Below are positions 33,795 to 42,426 of a DNA stretch of 64,000 nt, in pieces. This stretch comes from UBA4427 sp045106235 (GTDB taxonomy: Bacteria > Myxococcota_A > UBA9160 > UBA4427). Numbering within the stretch: the stretch's first letter is position 1; the number at the start of each line of letters is the position of its first letter. Below the pieces are notes generated by a model that saw only the letters and a program-made list of their open reading frames with translations, was not told where the DNA came from and did not search any database. The stretch spans positions 124,001-188,000 of the forward strand of contig JBGCEJ010000006.1 in NCBI GenBank assembly GCA_045106235.1. The letters run 5' to 3'. The position numbers and the translations under genes were made by a program.

Positions 33795-35738
33795 TTAAGG
33801 TCGATGCCAAATCGGCGAGCTGTAGGCCCGGTCCTGCACTTCGGTCGGAACACTCTTCGGCACTTTTGCGCCCAGGCGGGCCGCATCGTAGACGTTCCAT
33901 CGCGGCTGAGCGATCTCAATCACCCGTGCGTAGTAGAACGCGCTCTCGCTCGGATTGAAATCAGGGTCGCTCCACACGGCGCGTAGCTCCGCTGCGCCGA
34001 CTTCGTTGGAATACTGCGCTTGGTTCGTGTCCACAGTCGATTTCAAACCCCGAATACGACCAAATAGAGCGCGGCGCCCGTCGGAAAGCGCCACGTCGTA
34101 AACCTGCTCTCGGGTCGACCCGTCGGCGTCGAGCCATCCCTTGACGATCTGAATGCGGTCCAGATTCGCACCGAGCGGGTCCTTGGTCGCCGCCACCAGA
34201 AAAGTCGGCGTTCGCCCCTTGGCCCCCTCGAGCACTTGGCCCATTGGCACGCCTGTGCGGTAGCCATGTCGAGCCAGGTCAGGTCGGTCCGCATCGCCTT
34301 CCTTGAACGCGTACCCGCCGAAAAATCGCAGCCCCAGGCGGGATCCTGTCGTTGCGTAGACTTCGCGACGCCGAAGAGCATCAAATATGGCCTCGCGCGT
34401 GTTTTCGCTGGCCCAGACGCCGGTGTATCCGGAAGCGCCGAAGTCCCAGGGCGTTGTGGGGATCGTGGCGGGATCGACGGGATTATTGTTCGCGACCCAG
34501 GTACGCGGCCCGGGTTCCATCGACGTGAGCTTTCCCCAGTAGGCGTCTTCGGTCGCAGCGGCGAGAGAGGTATGCGAGTCGGTACTGCCGATCATGCCGA
34601 ATTCGAAGGGGTTCGTCCCGCTTTCTGCCGCGACCTGCAGGCCGAGCCCGAGTGCAGACCGCGCATATTCGAATTGGAGCATCCAGTCTTGCTTGGGGAC
34701 GACGTTCGATGCGGAAAGGTTTCCGTAGTCCCAGGTTTCGAAATCAGCGAAGGCATCGTTCGGGGAGAGCGCCGGATGCGTTTCTGCGTCGCCCTTGTAC
34801 TGCGTGACTTCGACGAGGGGCTCGAGGCGTGCGCGCCGCTTTGCATAGGCGGCATCCATCGGGCGCCCATCGGATTGCGTCAGGGCGAACATGCGGCCAT
34901 TGCTCAGGTTGGCGTTATGCGGGATCGCGAGAATTTCGCCGCCGACTTGGCGCTCATACTCTTCCATGAACGACCAGAGATCCTCAGGCTGATCTCCGTC
35001 GAAAGAGGAGGCGGGGCGCATTTGTCCGACGCGGTCGGCGCCGTCGCGGTAAACGACGACGCGGTGGAGATTGTCGCCGGCGGGCATGGAGGACCACTCG
35101 AAGCCGATGAGCGCGGTGAACTTCCCGGGATCGTTCGCGGCATCCGCCTGACGCGTGATCCGCGACCAGATGCCTTCTTCGAAAGCTTTGTTGTCAATGA
35201 AGGCGCCGCCGCCTGAAGCGACGGTATCGACGAGTTCGGCGATGATGCTGAGATCGCCTTCTTCTGCATTGGCGAGTCGGGCGGCGAGGTCGCGCGCTTT
35301 GGGATTCGACATGAGCGCCGGATCGCCCGCGCGGAGGGCGGGGAGCAGGCCCATATTTTCGGAATGGTCAGAGACGACGAGGAAGTCGAGTGGTTGTTCG
35401 AGCCGAGCGGTCATGCCGCTATTGGCGACGACGGCTTCTCCTCGCGCGAAGCGGTAGGCGTCCGCTGGTTCAAGGCGAATATTGCCCGTCACGTTCGCGT
35501 CGAAGCTGAAGCTGCTGTGGACATGTAGGTCGCCCCAGAGCAGCTCCGTCGGGAAGGTCTCCAGAGCCTGCGGCGTGTATTCCTGAGCGGCTGAGGCGGC
35601 CGGGGAAGCCGCTTCGCTGGAAGCCGCGGGGGCGCCGGCGTTGGCGGCGGCAATGTCGGCAATGTCGGCAATGTCGGCGATGCCGCTGGCCGGAGCGAGG
35701 ATGAGAAATTGTGCCAGTAGGAGAGGGAGTTTTCTCAT
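33795..35738 (-). CDS. DUF3604 family exported protein
   Basis: About 647 residues from the second ATG (35738), which starts a signal peptide; the frame opens at 35756. The N-terminus after the signal has an IADIADIADIA repeat. The DUF3604 core shows WGDLHVHSSFSFDA, FLVVSDHSENMG, IPHNANLSNGRMF, GSTDSHTSLAA and a C-terminal GVWASENTREAIFDALRRREVYATTGSRLGLRFFGG. The HxH and SDH residues suggest a PHP-like metal site, so a hydrolase is likely, but no member has a proven activity. A paralogue sits at 58024. Same strand as the SDR/MaoC operon downstream. Confidence 0.9.
   Translation of the reverse strand: MRKLPLLLAQFLILAPASGIADIADIADIAAANAGAPAASSEAASPAASAAQEYTPQALETFPTELLWGDLHVHSSFSFDANVTGNIRLEPADAYRFARGEAVVANSGMTARLEQPLDFLVVSDHSENMGLLPALRAGDPALMSNPKARDLAARLANAEEGDLSIIAELVDTVASGGGAFIDNKAFEEGIWSRITRQADAANDPGKFTALIGFEWSSMPAGDNLHRVVVYRDGADRVGQMRPASSFDGDQPEDLWSFMEEYERQVGGEILAIPHNANLSNGRMFALTQSDGRPMDAAYAKRRARLEPLVEVTQYKGDAETHPALSPNDAFADFETWDYGNLSASNVVPKQDWMLQFEYARSALGLGLQVAAESGTNPFEFGMIGSTDSHTSLAAATEDAYWGKLTSMEPGPRTWVANNNPVDPATIPTTPWDFGASGYTGVWASENTREAIFDALRRREVYATTGSRLGLRFFGGYAFKEGDADRPDLARHGYRTGVPMGQVLEGAKGRTPTFLVAATKDPLGANLDRIQIVKGWLDADGSTREQVYDVALSDGRRALFGRIRGLKSTVDTNQAQYSNEVGAAELRAVWSDPDFNPSESAFYYARVIEIAQPRWNVYDAARLGAKVPKSVPTEVQDRAYSSPIWHRP
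35648..35690. repeat. 9-bp tandem repeat (gccgacatt on minus strand)
   Basis: Three to four copies encode the IADIADIADIA run just after the signal peptide of the DUF3604 protein. It lies in a spacer where length changes would be tolerated. Confidence 0.75.
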
Positions 35739-35833
35739 TGATCCAGCGTATCGCATTTCAAGGGACCGCTGACCAAGCGATGCCCGCTGGTGATGGGGAA
35801 TTCCATTCGAGTTGGCTTGATTTACGCCGGACG

Positions 35834-35851
35834 TGTCCTCTCTAGCGGACG
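35834..35851. promoter_or_regulatory. distal activator-site palindrome TGTCCT-N6-CGGACG
   Basis: This matches the perfect CGTCCT-N6-AGGACG palindromes before the activator gene in 10 of 12 specified bases. Its centre is 96 bp upstream of the -12 GC of the sigma-54 promoter, the spacing class seen there (95 bp). Read as an enhancer site for the activator at 42427; inference. Confidence 0.65.
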
Positions 35852-35867
35852 CCAGTGACAGGCCATG

Positions 35868-35885
35868 TGTCTGCTGTCGAGGACG
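35868..35885. promoter_or_regulatory. proximal activator-site palindrome TGTCTG-N6-AGGACG
   Basis: The right half is identical to the activator-gene palindromes; the left half is weaker (3 of 6). The centre is 62 bp upstream of the -12 GC, exactly as at the activator promoter, and 34 bp from the distal site. Inference from sequence and spacing. Confidence 0.6.
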
Positions 35886-35924
35886 CTGAAAGTGCTCTTC
35901 TCGTCGTTAGAGGGGTTTCAGACC

Positions 35925-35940
35925 TGGCACGGGGCTTGCT
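35925..35940 (+). promoter_or_regulatory. sigma-54 promoter of the peroxidase/kinase operon
   Basis: TGGCACG-GGGC-TTGCT matches the -24/-12 consensus TGGCACG-N4-TTGCW at every defined base, with 10 bases between GG and GC. Transcription should begin near 35951. The leader before the first gene can form two hairpins (stems 35978-35983/35988-35993 and 36015-36021/36028-36034), the second just before the ribosome site. Confidence 0.85.
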
Positions 35941-36047
35941 CTATAGGCAGTCATACAGCGTTGCTTCCTGATGATCGGCCTTCGAGTGAAGGCGGCCTCA
36001 GAAGACACACACAGGCGGGCTCAGAGAAGCCCGCAAGGAGAGATGAC

Positions 36048-36392
36048 ATGGCAGCAGCAATCGCGACGAGTGAACAGGAGCAGGTGAATCTGGATTTGGG
36101 GATGGACTCTTCCGCGCTGCGGCGTGCGATCGTCGCAGGGGGGATCTGGCTGGCTGTTCTTGGGGCTTGGACGCTCGCTCAGTCGGATGCGGGGACGGAG
36201 GCCCGGCTTGCCCTCCAGTCCCGCTTCTCGATTGATCGGCCGGCGGTCATGCCGCCGGAACTTCCGGCCGAATGGCGCTGGAACCGCCCCGTCGTCAAGT
36301 TCGACGATATGTACATGAATCGAGGCAGCTCCCGGCGAGTCGATTGGATTCGGGACTCCACGTCGATCGACTATCGAGCAGGCGGTCGATAA
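36048..36392 (+). CDS. small single-TM protein, first gene of the sigma-54 operon
   Basis: 114 residues. The ATG at 36048 has AAGGAGAG upstream; the frame is open from 35865, but that start would lie before the sigma-54 promoter. A charged N-terminus (SEQEQVNLDLGMDSSALRR) is followed by one membrane segment (AIVAGGIWLAVLGAWTLA). A ~70-residue tail rich in Arg, Trp and Pro follows (PPELPAEWRWNRPVVKFDDMYMNRGSSRRVDW). Not recognised. Its place directly behind the promoter and 2 bp before the zinc-ribbon gene suggests it is the membrane part of the same system. Confidence 0.75.
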   Translation: MAAAIATSEQEQVNLDLGMDSSALRRAIVAGGIWLAVLGAWTLAQSDAGTEARLALQSRFSIDRPAVMPPELPAEWRWNRPVVKFDDMYMNRGSSRRVDWIRDSTSIDYRAGGR

Positions 36393-36394
36393 CG

Positions 36395-36553
36395 ATGCGG
36401 GTCGCGAGCGGCCGTTGTCAATGGTGCGGGAACTCGCTCTTGCCCGCGAGGGGGGGAGCGAGTTCCGCATGGGGCCGCTGTTCATGCGAGATGCGTTTGT
36501 GCTTATGCTATGTCTTCGTGTCCGAGATATCACAAAGAAAGACCGTTAATTGA
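36395..36553 (+). CDS. 52-residue zinc-ribbon protein
   Basis: It begins 2 bp after the preceding stop, and its TGA overlaps the TTG start of the peroxidase gene as TTGA, so the spacing fits a real operon gene. It reads CQWC, then 17 residues, then CxC (Cys 8, 11, 29, 31, plus 36 and 38). The activator encoded at 42427 starts with CQWC at the same residue numbers, 16 residues, then CxC (Cys 8, 11, 28, 30, 33). A metal-binding module shared by regulator and operon is the likely reading. No strong ribosome site is visible. Confidence 0.6.
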   Translation: MRVASGRCQWCGNSLLPARGGASSAWGRCSCEMRLCLCYVFVSEISQRKTVN

Positions 36554-38052
36554 GCGTCTATTGGTCGACCGTAAACGCGCGTAGCCCGATCCCCTTTTCT
36601 AGGAACAGCGTTAAGCGCTTGAGTTTGGAAGGCGAAACTCCCTTTCCGTCAATGTTCCCAGATCTCGACCCTTGGTCGATCGATGGCAGTCCCGAAGAGG
36701 TCGAGGCTCACCTGGTTGCAGAAGCGCGGGCGTTGTACGAGGAGGGGTTACCCAGGCCAGACCCTCAGGCCATTAGTGAAAACCCGCGAATCCCTGCTGG
36801 TTATACGTATCTTGCTCAGTTCTTGGTGCACGACATTTCGTTTCGCCATATGCCCGGACTTCAGCGCTCGGGCATCTCGCAGCCCCGCCTTACCGATTCA
36901 ATCGCGCCTTTTGAGCTTGGCTCAGTCTATATGGGGGGGCCAGATGAAAGCCCCGCCTTATATCAGGACTATCCAGAATGGCGTGCGCGGAAATCGCGCT
37001 TCGTGATTGAACGTAACTTGAACCGGGAAATCGATCTGCCGCGAGGGGGCCTTAAGCCCGATCGGAATATCGTTGTAGGTGGTGTCGACGGACAAAGGGA
37101 CGCGAAGGTCGGCGACCCGAGGAACGATGAGAACTTGATCATCGCTCAGCTTCACTTGGCTTTCCTCAAGTTTCATAACCGACTTCTTGACGAGTCGATC
37201 GCGACAAGTTTTTCAGAAGCGCAGCAGCTCACGCGCTGGCACTACCAATGGATCGTTCTGAAGGATCTTCTTCCCAAGCTTTGTGGTGAACGGATTATTG
37301 ATGAGATCGTTGGCACAGAACCGAGTCGTCCCAAACTGAATTTCCTTTCGCTAGGTCAGGATCTGTTTATGCCGCTCGAGCTTGCGCTTGGAGCGTTGCG
37401 ATCCGGACACGCCATGATCCGTCCTCTTTATAAAATCAACGAAGGTCGCGGCGGGGCCAGTCGCGATTTTGAGATTTTCATCGAAGATGCTCATGCCAGT
37501 ATGCTCGGGGGTGGGCGTGAGGTTCCTTCGGACTGGACGATTCAATGGGATCTGTTCGTCTCGTTCAAGGGGTCGAATCCGCAATTGAGTCAGAGAATTT
37601 CTCCTCTGCTCGCACGTGCGCTTGCTTCATCACCCGTTGAACCGCCATTTTCGCCCAGTGAATCTGTTCCTTCGCATCTCGTTCACAACCTGGCCATTCG
37701 GACTCTGCTGGGTGGCCGTGAATGGGGTTGCCCATCAGGTTTGGCCGTGGCGGATGCGATGAGCATTCCCGAAGAAAAGCGGCTTGGAGCCGACCACCCG
37801 CTTTGGATTTACTGTCTCAAAGAGGCCTCTGAGTTTGAATCAGGTCAGCAGCTGGGGCCCGTTGGTGCGAAGCTCGTCGCGGAGTGTCTCATTTGGATGA
37901 TGGCAAAGTCACCGTACGCTTGGTTTAACGAGAACCCGTCGTGGACGCCTAGCGCAGGGGCCGCTGGCCAGGACTATACGCTTGCAGACTTTCTCAATTT
38001 TGCCCGGATGCCGATGACGCGGGAAGACTGGAGCGAGCGGGCGCGTGACTGA
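36550..38052 (+). CDS. animal-type haem peroxidase family protein
   Basis: 500 residues from a TTG overlapping the previous stop (alternative ATG at 36652). Family motifs are in order: AQFLVHDIS with Gln90 and His94 at the distal haem side, as in myeloperoxidase Q-x3-H; DPRNDENLIIAQLHLAFLKFHNRLLDE; and ALRSGHAMIRPLYKI with the proximal His287. The Asp that makes one haem ester in myeloperoxidase is Val93 and the distal Arg position appears to be Lys207, so haem may be held differently. No signal peptide, so it acts in the cytoplasm unless exported with a partner. It would use peroxide to oxidise a halide, phenol or protein side chain. It overlaps the kinase gene by 8 bp. Confidence 0.88.
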   Translation: MSVYWSTVNARSPIPFSRNSVKRLSLEGETPFPSMFPDLDPWSIDGSPEEVEAHLVAEARALYEEGLPRPDPQAISENPRIPAGYTYLAQFLVHDISFRHMPGLQRSGISQPRLTDSIAPFELGSVYMGGPDESPALYQDYPEWRARKSRFVIERNLNREIDLPRGGLKPDRNIVVGGVDGQRDAKVGDPRNDENLIIAQLHLAFLKFHNRLLDESIATSFSEAQQLTRWHYQWIVLKDLLPKLCGERIIDEIVGTEPSRPKLNFLSLGQDLFMPLELALGALRSGHAMIRPLYKINEGRGGASRDFEIFIEDAHASMLGGGREVPSDWTIQWDLFVSFKGSNPQLSQRISPLLARALASSPVEPPFSPSESVPSHLVHNLAIRTLLGGREWGCPSGLAVADAMSIPEEKRLGADHPLWIYCLKEASEFESGQQLGPVGAKLVAECLIWMMAKSPYAWFNENPSWTPSAGAAGQDYTLADFLNFARMPMTREDWSERARD

Positions 38053-41000
38053 ACGACAGGAGCCCGAGACAAAATGCGCATTCGAGCCCGCGCTTTCGGA
38101 TCTTCCTGATCGCTACCTAATTAAGCGCACTCTAGGTGCTGGGTCGCAGAAGCGTGTCTATCTGGCCGATGATGAGTTGCTTGAGCGTCCGGTCGCAATC
38201 GCGGCGATTTCGAACGACGAAGCTGCTGGAATCGGGTGGCTCCATCTGAACGAGGCTCGCGCGATGGCGCGCATCGGAGAACACCCGAATGTAGTGTCCG
38301 TCTATGACGTCATCGAAGCGACCGAAGCCGTCTTTTTGGTTACGCAGTTTTTGCCGGGTGGCGATCTTGAAAGAGAACTCTCTGAGCTCTCGGAGGGCAG
38401 GGCGACGACTCGACGCGCTATTCGGATCGCAATCCAGATCTGTATGGCGCTTGAAGTTGCTCACCAGAACGAAATCGTACATGGGGATGTGAAGCCCGGT
38501 AACGTTTTTCTGAGTGAGACTGGGGATTGTTTGCTTGGCGACTTCGGGCTGGCCGCAGTCTCTAGAACTGGAAACGCGCAGAGCGATGATCGAGCCTTAG
38601 AGCTAGCGGGTACGCCTGACTATATGGCGCCTGAGGTCATCTCCGGTTTACCCGGCACCCCGGCATCGGATCTCTACTCTCTCGGATGTCTTCTCTACGA
38701 ACTGCTCGTCGGAAAACCACCTTTTCAGGCTGCGGACCCCGGCGAGACCATTCTTGGACATCAATTTCGTGAGCCCACGTCGCCCGCGAAACTTGGTTTC
38801 GATCTTCCCGTTCTCTTGGAGGATCTTCTGCTTGGCCTCTTGTCTAAGAGCCCGGAGACACGTCCGAGACGCGCTCGAGATGTTCGCGCAGCGCTCGAAG
38901 GTATTCGTGGGCAGATCTCTTCGGGGCCTGCTGAAGCTGTCCGAAGGCCGCTTCAGCCGTCCGTCGGAGCATCTTCCGGCTTCGTTTCGGGTCTCGTCGG
39001 TCGGGAGTCAGAACATTCACGCATAGAGGCGGCGATCGGAAGAGCAATTAGCGGCAAGCCGATGATGTTGGTCCTGTCTGGTGAAGCCGGCATCGGTAAG
39101 ACAGCTTTGGTTGACGCCTGCAGGACGTTCATTGCGCGCGAGGGCGCGGTCGCTCTCTCGGCTGCGGCACAGCCTCAGCCTTCGACGCCGTATCAGGCAA
39201 TCACGGAATCCCTTTTGCCGGCACTCGGAAACTTGACCGGTATGGCGGACGAGGACGCTGAGGCAGTGCGATCGCTGCTTGTAGAGGATCGCCGAGGTCG
39301 GGATCGTGATCCGTTTTCTGATGAGGTGATGCTTCGGAATCGAGCACTTTCGGGATTGTCTCGGGGATTAAGTCTTCTTTCGGACCGCCGCGCACTCATT
39401 TTGATTCTGGACAACGCCCAGTGGCTCGACTCCGCATCGATACAATTACTCGGCATCCTCGTAGACGAACTTCAAGCGATTGCGGAGGATACCTCCGTTC
39501 GCGTTGGCATCATCGTTTGCGTTCGCTCTGAGGAAAAGGGCGCTCACGAAGACCTGTTTGCCAAGGAAATCGCAGAGCAGGTCGAGCTGTCCCCACTTGG
39601 CGAGCAGTCGGTCCAGGCTCTTCTTGGTCTTCTCGGGATTCCTCGAGCTTCGGAGGAGCTGATCCATGATCTAACGATTGCGACCCGCGGAAACCCGCTT
39701 CTGGTACGTGAATCCGTTGACAGAATGGCCGCGGCAGGAGAACTGCAAAACCGCGGAGGCTCCACGGTTAGCCTGCTGGATCGATCGGCGATGACCTCAT
39801 TTTCCACAGCGGCCACGGTCGCATCGTCTAGGATTGGTCGGCTGTCAGAGGAAACACGCAGGCTCCTCATGGCTGCTTCGGTACTGGGACTTCGGTTCGG
39901 ACTTCGGAGTCTCGCGCACCTGGTCGACTCGACTGTTGACGATTTGCTGGACCGGTTGGATGAGGCAGTCGAGGCAGGAATCCTTGAGGATGAAGGGCAA
40001 GCCTACCGATTCGCGTATCCCACCCTAAGCCAAGTTCTAAAAGACCTGGCTACTCCGACGCGTCGTCAGCGCCTGCATTTACGTGCAGCTCGCTTCCTTA
40101 TCGCGGAGCCTGCGGAACAAGGACTCGAACCGATTGGGGCGATCGCTAATCATCTCATCGCAGCCGGGGATGCGGCGTCTGGTGAGGAGCTGGTCAGCTA
40201 TGCCTGCTCGGCTGCAGAAGTGGCCTGGTCCCGCTTCGCATGGCGTGAGACATCTATTTTTCTTTCTGCGGCGCTTGAATCCGATGCTCGTGGTTCCGTG
40301 CTTTCCATGAGCGAGCGCGGCCAGCATCACCACCGGCTTGGTCGAGCCTACAACTATCTTGGCGATTCGGGCCCGTGTATTCATCATTTAGACCTTGCAG
40401 CGGAAGCATTCAAGAGAATTGGAGATCTGGAACGGGTTGGGCTTGTTTTGCACGACCGGAGTCTTGCGGCAAACCTATTCGGCCTTGTTCCGTTCGGCGA
40501 TCTTGGAGATCTTGAGCCGATCAATAAAATCGTTCTTGAGTTGGGCGAAAGGGCTCCGCAGCTCCGTGCTCGACTGCTTCTCGCGATGGCCGAGCGCTAC
40601 TTTACTGTTCAACACTCAGGGGAGGCACGGCGACTCTGTCGACAGGGAACCGAAATTGCTCTTTCGTGTGATGATGCGGAACTCGGGGGTCTGATTCTCT
40701 TCCAGACGAGTTTGGCGGATTGGCAGGATTTGAGATTGACCGATTCCATCACCGGTTTTTCGGAGGCCGCTCGAATCTGTGGGGTAGACGAAAGTCCGGT
40801 TGCTGATCGAAACCTTGCACGTCTTCCGTTAGTGCTGGCGATGTCGGGCCGGCTCGAAGAGGCCTGGGACCGCGGTGGTGAAGTTCGCGGCATCGAGCGG
40901 GCGGATGCGCTCCTCGTCGAGACGGCTCGAGTGATGATTGAGTCGATTCGGGGCAATCAAGAGCAAGCCGTATCATTGACCCGGAAAACGGTCGAGCGCC

Positions 41001-41680
41001 TCAGGAGATCTCGTCAGCTCTTTGCTGCACTTTTTACTTTACCGGCGTTGGCCTATTTGCGGAGCATGGCAAATGATCCGGCGGGTGCAGGGGCGGCCTA
41101 CGATGAACTCCTGTCCCCCGGGCTCGCATTCGATGACCCGAGCGCGATCGAGCCGCTCACGCATACCTTTCGAAGCCTGATTCGATATCACGCGAGCGGT
41201 CTTGCGGATTTGGAACTGGTGGACCTGCCGATTCCTGAGGCGCCGCGCGACTATCTTACGCTCTACAACTTGACGATGATTTGTGCACAGATCGAGATCG
41301 CTGAGGGCGCTGGAGGAATCGCTGTCTCTGATGAGTTGCTTACCGCGCTTGAGGTGGCCGATACGGAGAAGGGCGTACGCTTCACGCCGGGATGGAGTTT
41401 TATGCTGCCGCGGATCAGAGCCGTGGCGTGCAATCTCGCGGGCCGGCGAAAAGAAGCTGAAGCGCTGTTTCTTCGTGCAATCGAAATCGGTGATTCGACC
41501 GGGGCTGCACTCGAGGCGACACGCGCGCGCCTTGGTCTGGCGGAACTACGGGCAGCAGACGCGGCGGTCGACCGATCCCATTCTCTTGCCCTGGCACGCG
41601 ACGCTGCGGCGGCGCTTCAGACCTTTGGGCCGGAACATCTTCGCATTCGCGCTGAAAAGCTCTGTGTGATGCTTCAATAG
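38045..41680 (+). CDS. Ser/Thr-kinase-like, AAA ATPase and TPR protein
   Basis: 1,211 residues from a GTG inside the peroxidase stop. Residues ~24-290 are a Hanks-type kinase fold: LGAGSQKRVYL (third Gly of the P-loop missing), VAIA (Ala53 where VAIK Lys is expected), Glu70 in the alpha-C helix, HGDVKPGN (Asp148, Asn153), DFG at 166-168, GTPDYMAPE. Residues ~315-560 are an AAA ATPase with GLVGRE, Walker A GEAGIGKT (346-353) and Walker B LILILDNAQW. The rest is alpha-helical TPR-like repeats, as in MalT- and PknK-type sensors. The missing lysine suggests a weak kinase or a pseudokinase. It probably senses or relays a signal in the peroxidase operon. Confidence 0.9.
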   Translation: MTERQEPETKCAFEPALSDLPDRYLIKRTLGAGSQKRVYLADDELLERPVAIAAISNDEAAGIGWLHLNEARAMARIGEHPNVVSVYDVIEATEAVFLVTQFLPGGDLERELSELSEGRATTRRAIRIAIQICMALEVAHQNEIVHGDVKPGNVFLSETGDCLLGDFGLAAVSRTGNAQSDDRALELAGTPDYMAPEVISGLPGTPASDLYSLGCLLYELLVGKPPFQAADPGETILGHQFREPTSPAKLGFDLPVLLEDLLLGLLSKSPETRPRRARDVRAALEGIRGQISSGPAEAVRRPLQPSVGASSGFVSGLVGRESEHSRIEAAIGRAISGKPMMLVLSGEAGIGKTALVDACRTFIAREGAVALSAAAQPQPSTPYQAITESLLPALGNLTGMADEDAEAVRSLLVEDRRGRDRDPFSDEVMLRNRALSGLSRGLSLLSDRRALILILDNAQWLDSASIQLLGILVDELQAIAEDTSVRVGIIVCVRSEEKGAHEDLFAKEIAEQVELSPLGEQSVQALLGLLGIPRASEELIHDLTIATRGNPLLVRESVDRMAAAGELQNRGGSTVSLLDRSAMTSFSTAATVASSRIGRLSEETRRLLMAASVLGLRFGLRSLAHLVDSTVDDLLDRLDEAVEAGILEDEGQAYRFAYPTLSQVLKDLATPTRRQRLHLRAARFLIAEPAEQGLEPIGAIANHLIAAGDAASGEELVSYACSAAEVAWSRFAWRETSIFLSAALESDARGSVLSMSERGQHHHRLGRAYNYLGDSGPCIHHLDLAAEAFKRIGDLERVGLVLHDRSLAANLFGLVPFGDLGDLEPINKIVLELGERAPQLRARLLLAMAERYFTVQHSGEARRLCRQGTEIALSCDDAELGGLILFQTSLADWQDLRLTDSITGFSEAARICGVDESPVADRNLARLPLVLAMSGRLEEAWDRGGEVRGIERADALLVETARVMIESIRGNQEQAVSLTRKTVERLRRSRQLFAALFTLPALAYLRSMANDPAGAGAAYDELLSPGLAFDDPSAIEPLTHTFRSLIRYHASGLADLELVDLPIPEAPRDYLTLYNLTMICAQIEIAEGAGGIAVSDELLTALEVADTEKGVRFTPGWSFMLPRIRAVACNLAGRRKEAEALFLRAIEIGDSTGAALEATRARLGLAELRAADAAVDRSHSLALARDAAAALQTFGPEHLRIRAEKLCVMLQ

Positions 41681-41723
41681 CCTGTGCTGACTGGATTACA
41701 ACTAACCGAGAGAGGGACCAAGA

Positions 41724-42407
41724 ATGGGATCAGCAACTACCTACTACCGTGAAACGAATATTACGAGGTCGATCGACAAGTTCCTGAGGGTGCCCAAAGT
41801 CGAAAAACGGAATCTGGTTAAAACTGTCGATCCTTTTGATCTCGGTCGCAAGAAAGATCTGGAGGACGGACCAGTGAATGGGAAGCCGATCATCCCTGAT
41901 GCGTTGGTGGCCCACGTTCAGGAAGAATTCCTTGCAGGACCGGAGAGTCCGAAAGCATGGTGGCCCAGTATTCCAAACAAGGACAAAATGCTTCAGGCCG
42001 CTTACCTGGCGGCGATTAACACCTCGATCAATGACCCCATTGACGTGGGTGGTTCGAAGCGAGCAAGGCCGATCTTTACTGATTGGATCTATCTCCCTGG
42101 CGGTGGTGAAGTTTTTAAACCTGTCGTTCGAGTTGATCCATACGGCATCCACGTGCTTTGGATTACAGGCGGCGCGAAGGGCACGGGACCTTCGCCAATG
42201 CTCGATGCTGCTCCTCAGGATAGAGACGTCGTTGTGACTTCCCCCAACGCGATTCATTTCGGCAATTCCGACGAGATCGATGAGGAGTGGGCAAAGTTCA
42301 AGCCTGAAGATAAGGACAGCCGGTTTTCGGAATACGCCCGCGAAAATTCTCCTGAAGTCGTTGATGAAAGCGTCGGTATCAAGGCCATGCGCCCACCCGT
42401 CTACTAG
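41724..42407 (+). CDS. protein of unknown function, last gene of the sigma-54 operon
   Basis: 227 residues, no signal peptide or membrane segment. A hydrophilic, lysine-rich N-terminus (KFLRVPKVEKRNLVKTVDPF) is followed by a conserved-looking core (PDALVAHVQEEFLAGPESPKAWWPSIPNKDKMLQAAYLAAINTSI, then FTDWIYLPGGGEVFKPVVRVDPYGIHVLWITGG) and an acidic tail. GAGAGGGACC precedes the ATG, 43 bp after the kinase. No family recognised; a partner or substrate of the kinase or peroxidase is possible from position alone. Confidence 0.8.
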   Translation: MGSATTYYRETNITRSIDKFLRVPKVEKRNLVKTVDPFDLGRKKDLEDGPVNGKPIIPDALVAHVQEEFLAGPESPKAWWPSIPNKDKMLQAAYLAAINTSINDPIDVGGSKRARPIFTDWIYLPGGGEVFKPVVRVDPYGIHVLWITGGAKGTGPSPMLDAAPQDRDVVVTSPNAIHFGNSDEIDEEWAKFKPEDKDSRFSEYARENSPEVVDESVGIKAMRPPVY

Positions 42408-42426
42408 TAAGGGGGCCGAGGCTCGC

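Noticed and set aside
34240..34260. TGGCACG followed by CCTGTGC, sigma-54-like
   Set aside because: The GG-GC spacing is 9 rather than 10 and it lies inside the DUF3604 gene.
34236..35216. 326-codon plus-strand frame
   Set aside because: Antisense to the conserved DUF3604 core.
35648..35690. tandem repeat considered as a CRISPR array
   Set aside because: Nine-base units without spacers, inside a coding frame; no cas genes in the window.
35865..36047. upstream start for the small TM protein gene
   Set aside because: It would begin before the sigma-54 promoter; the ATG at 36048 has AAGGAGAG.
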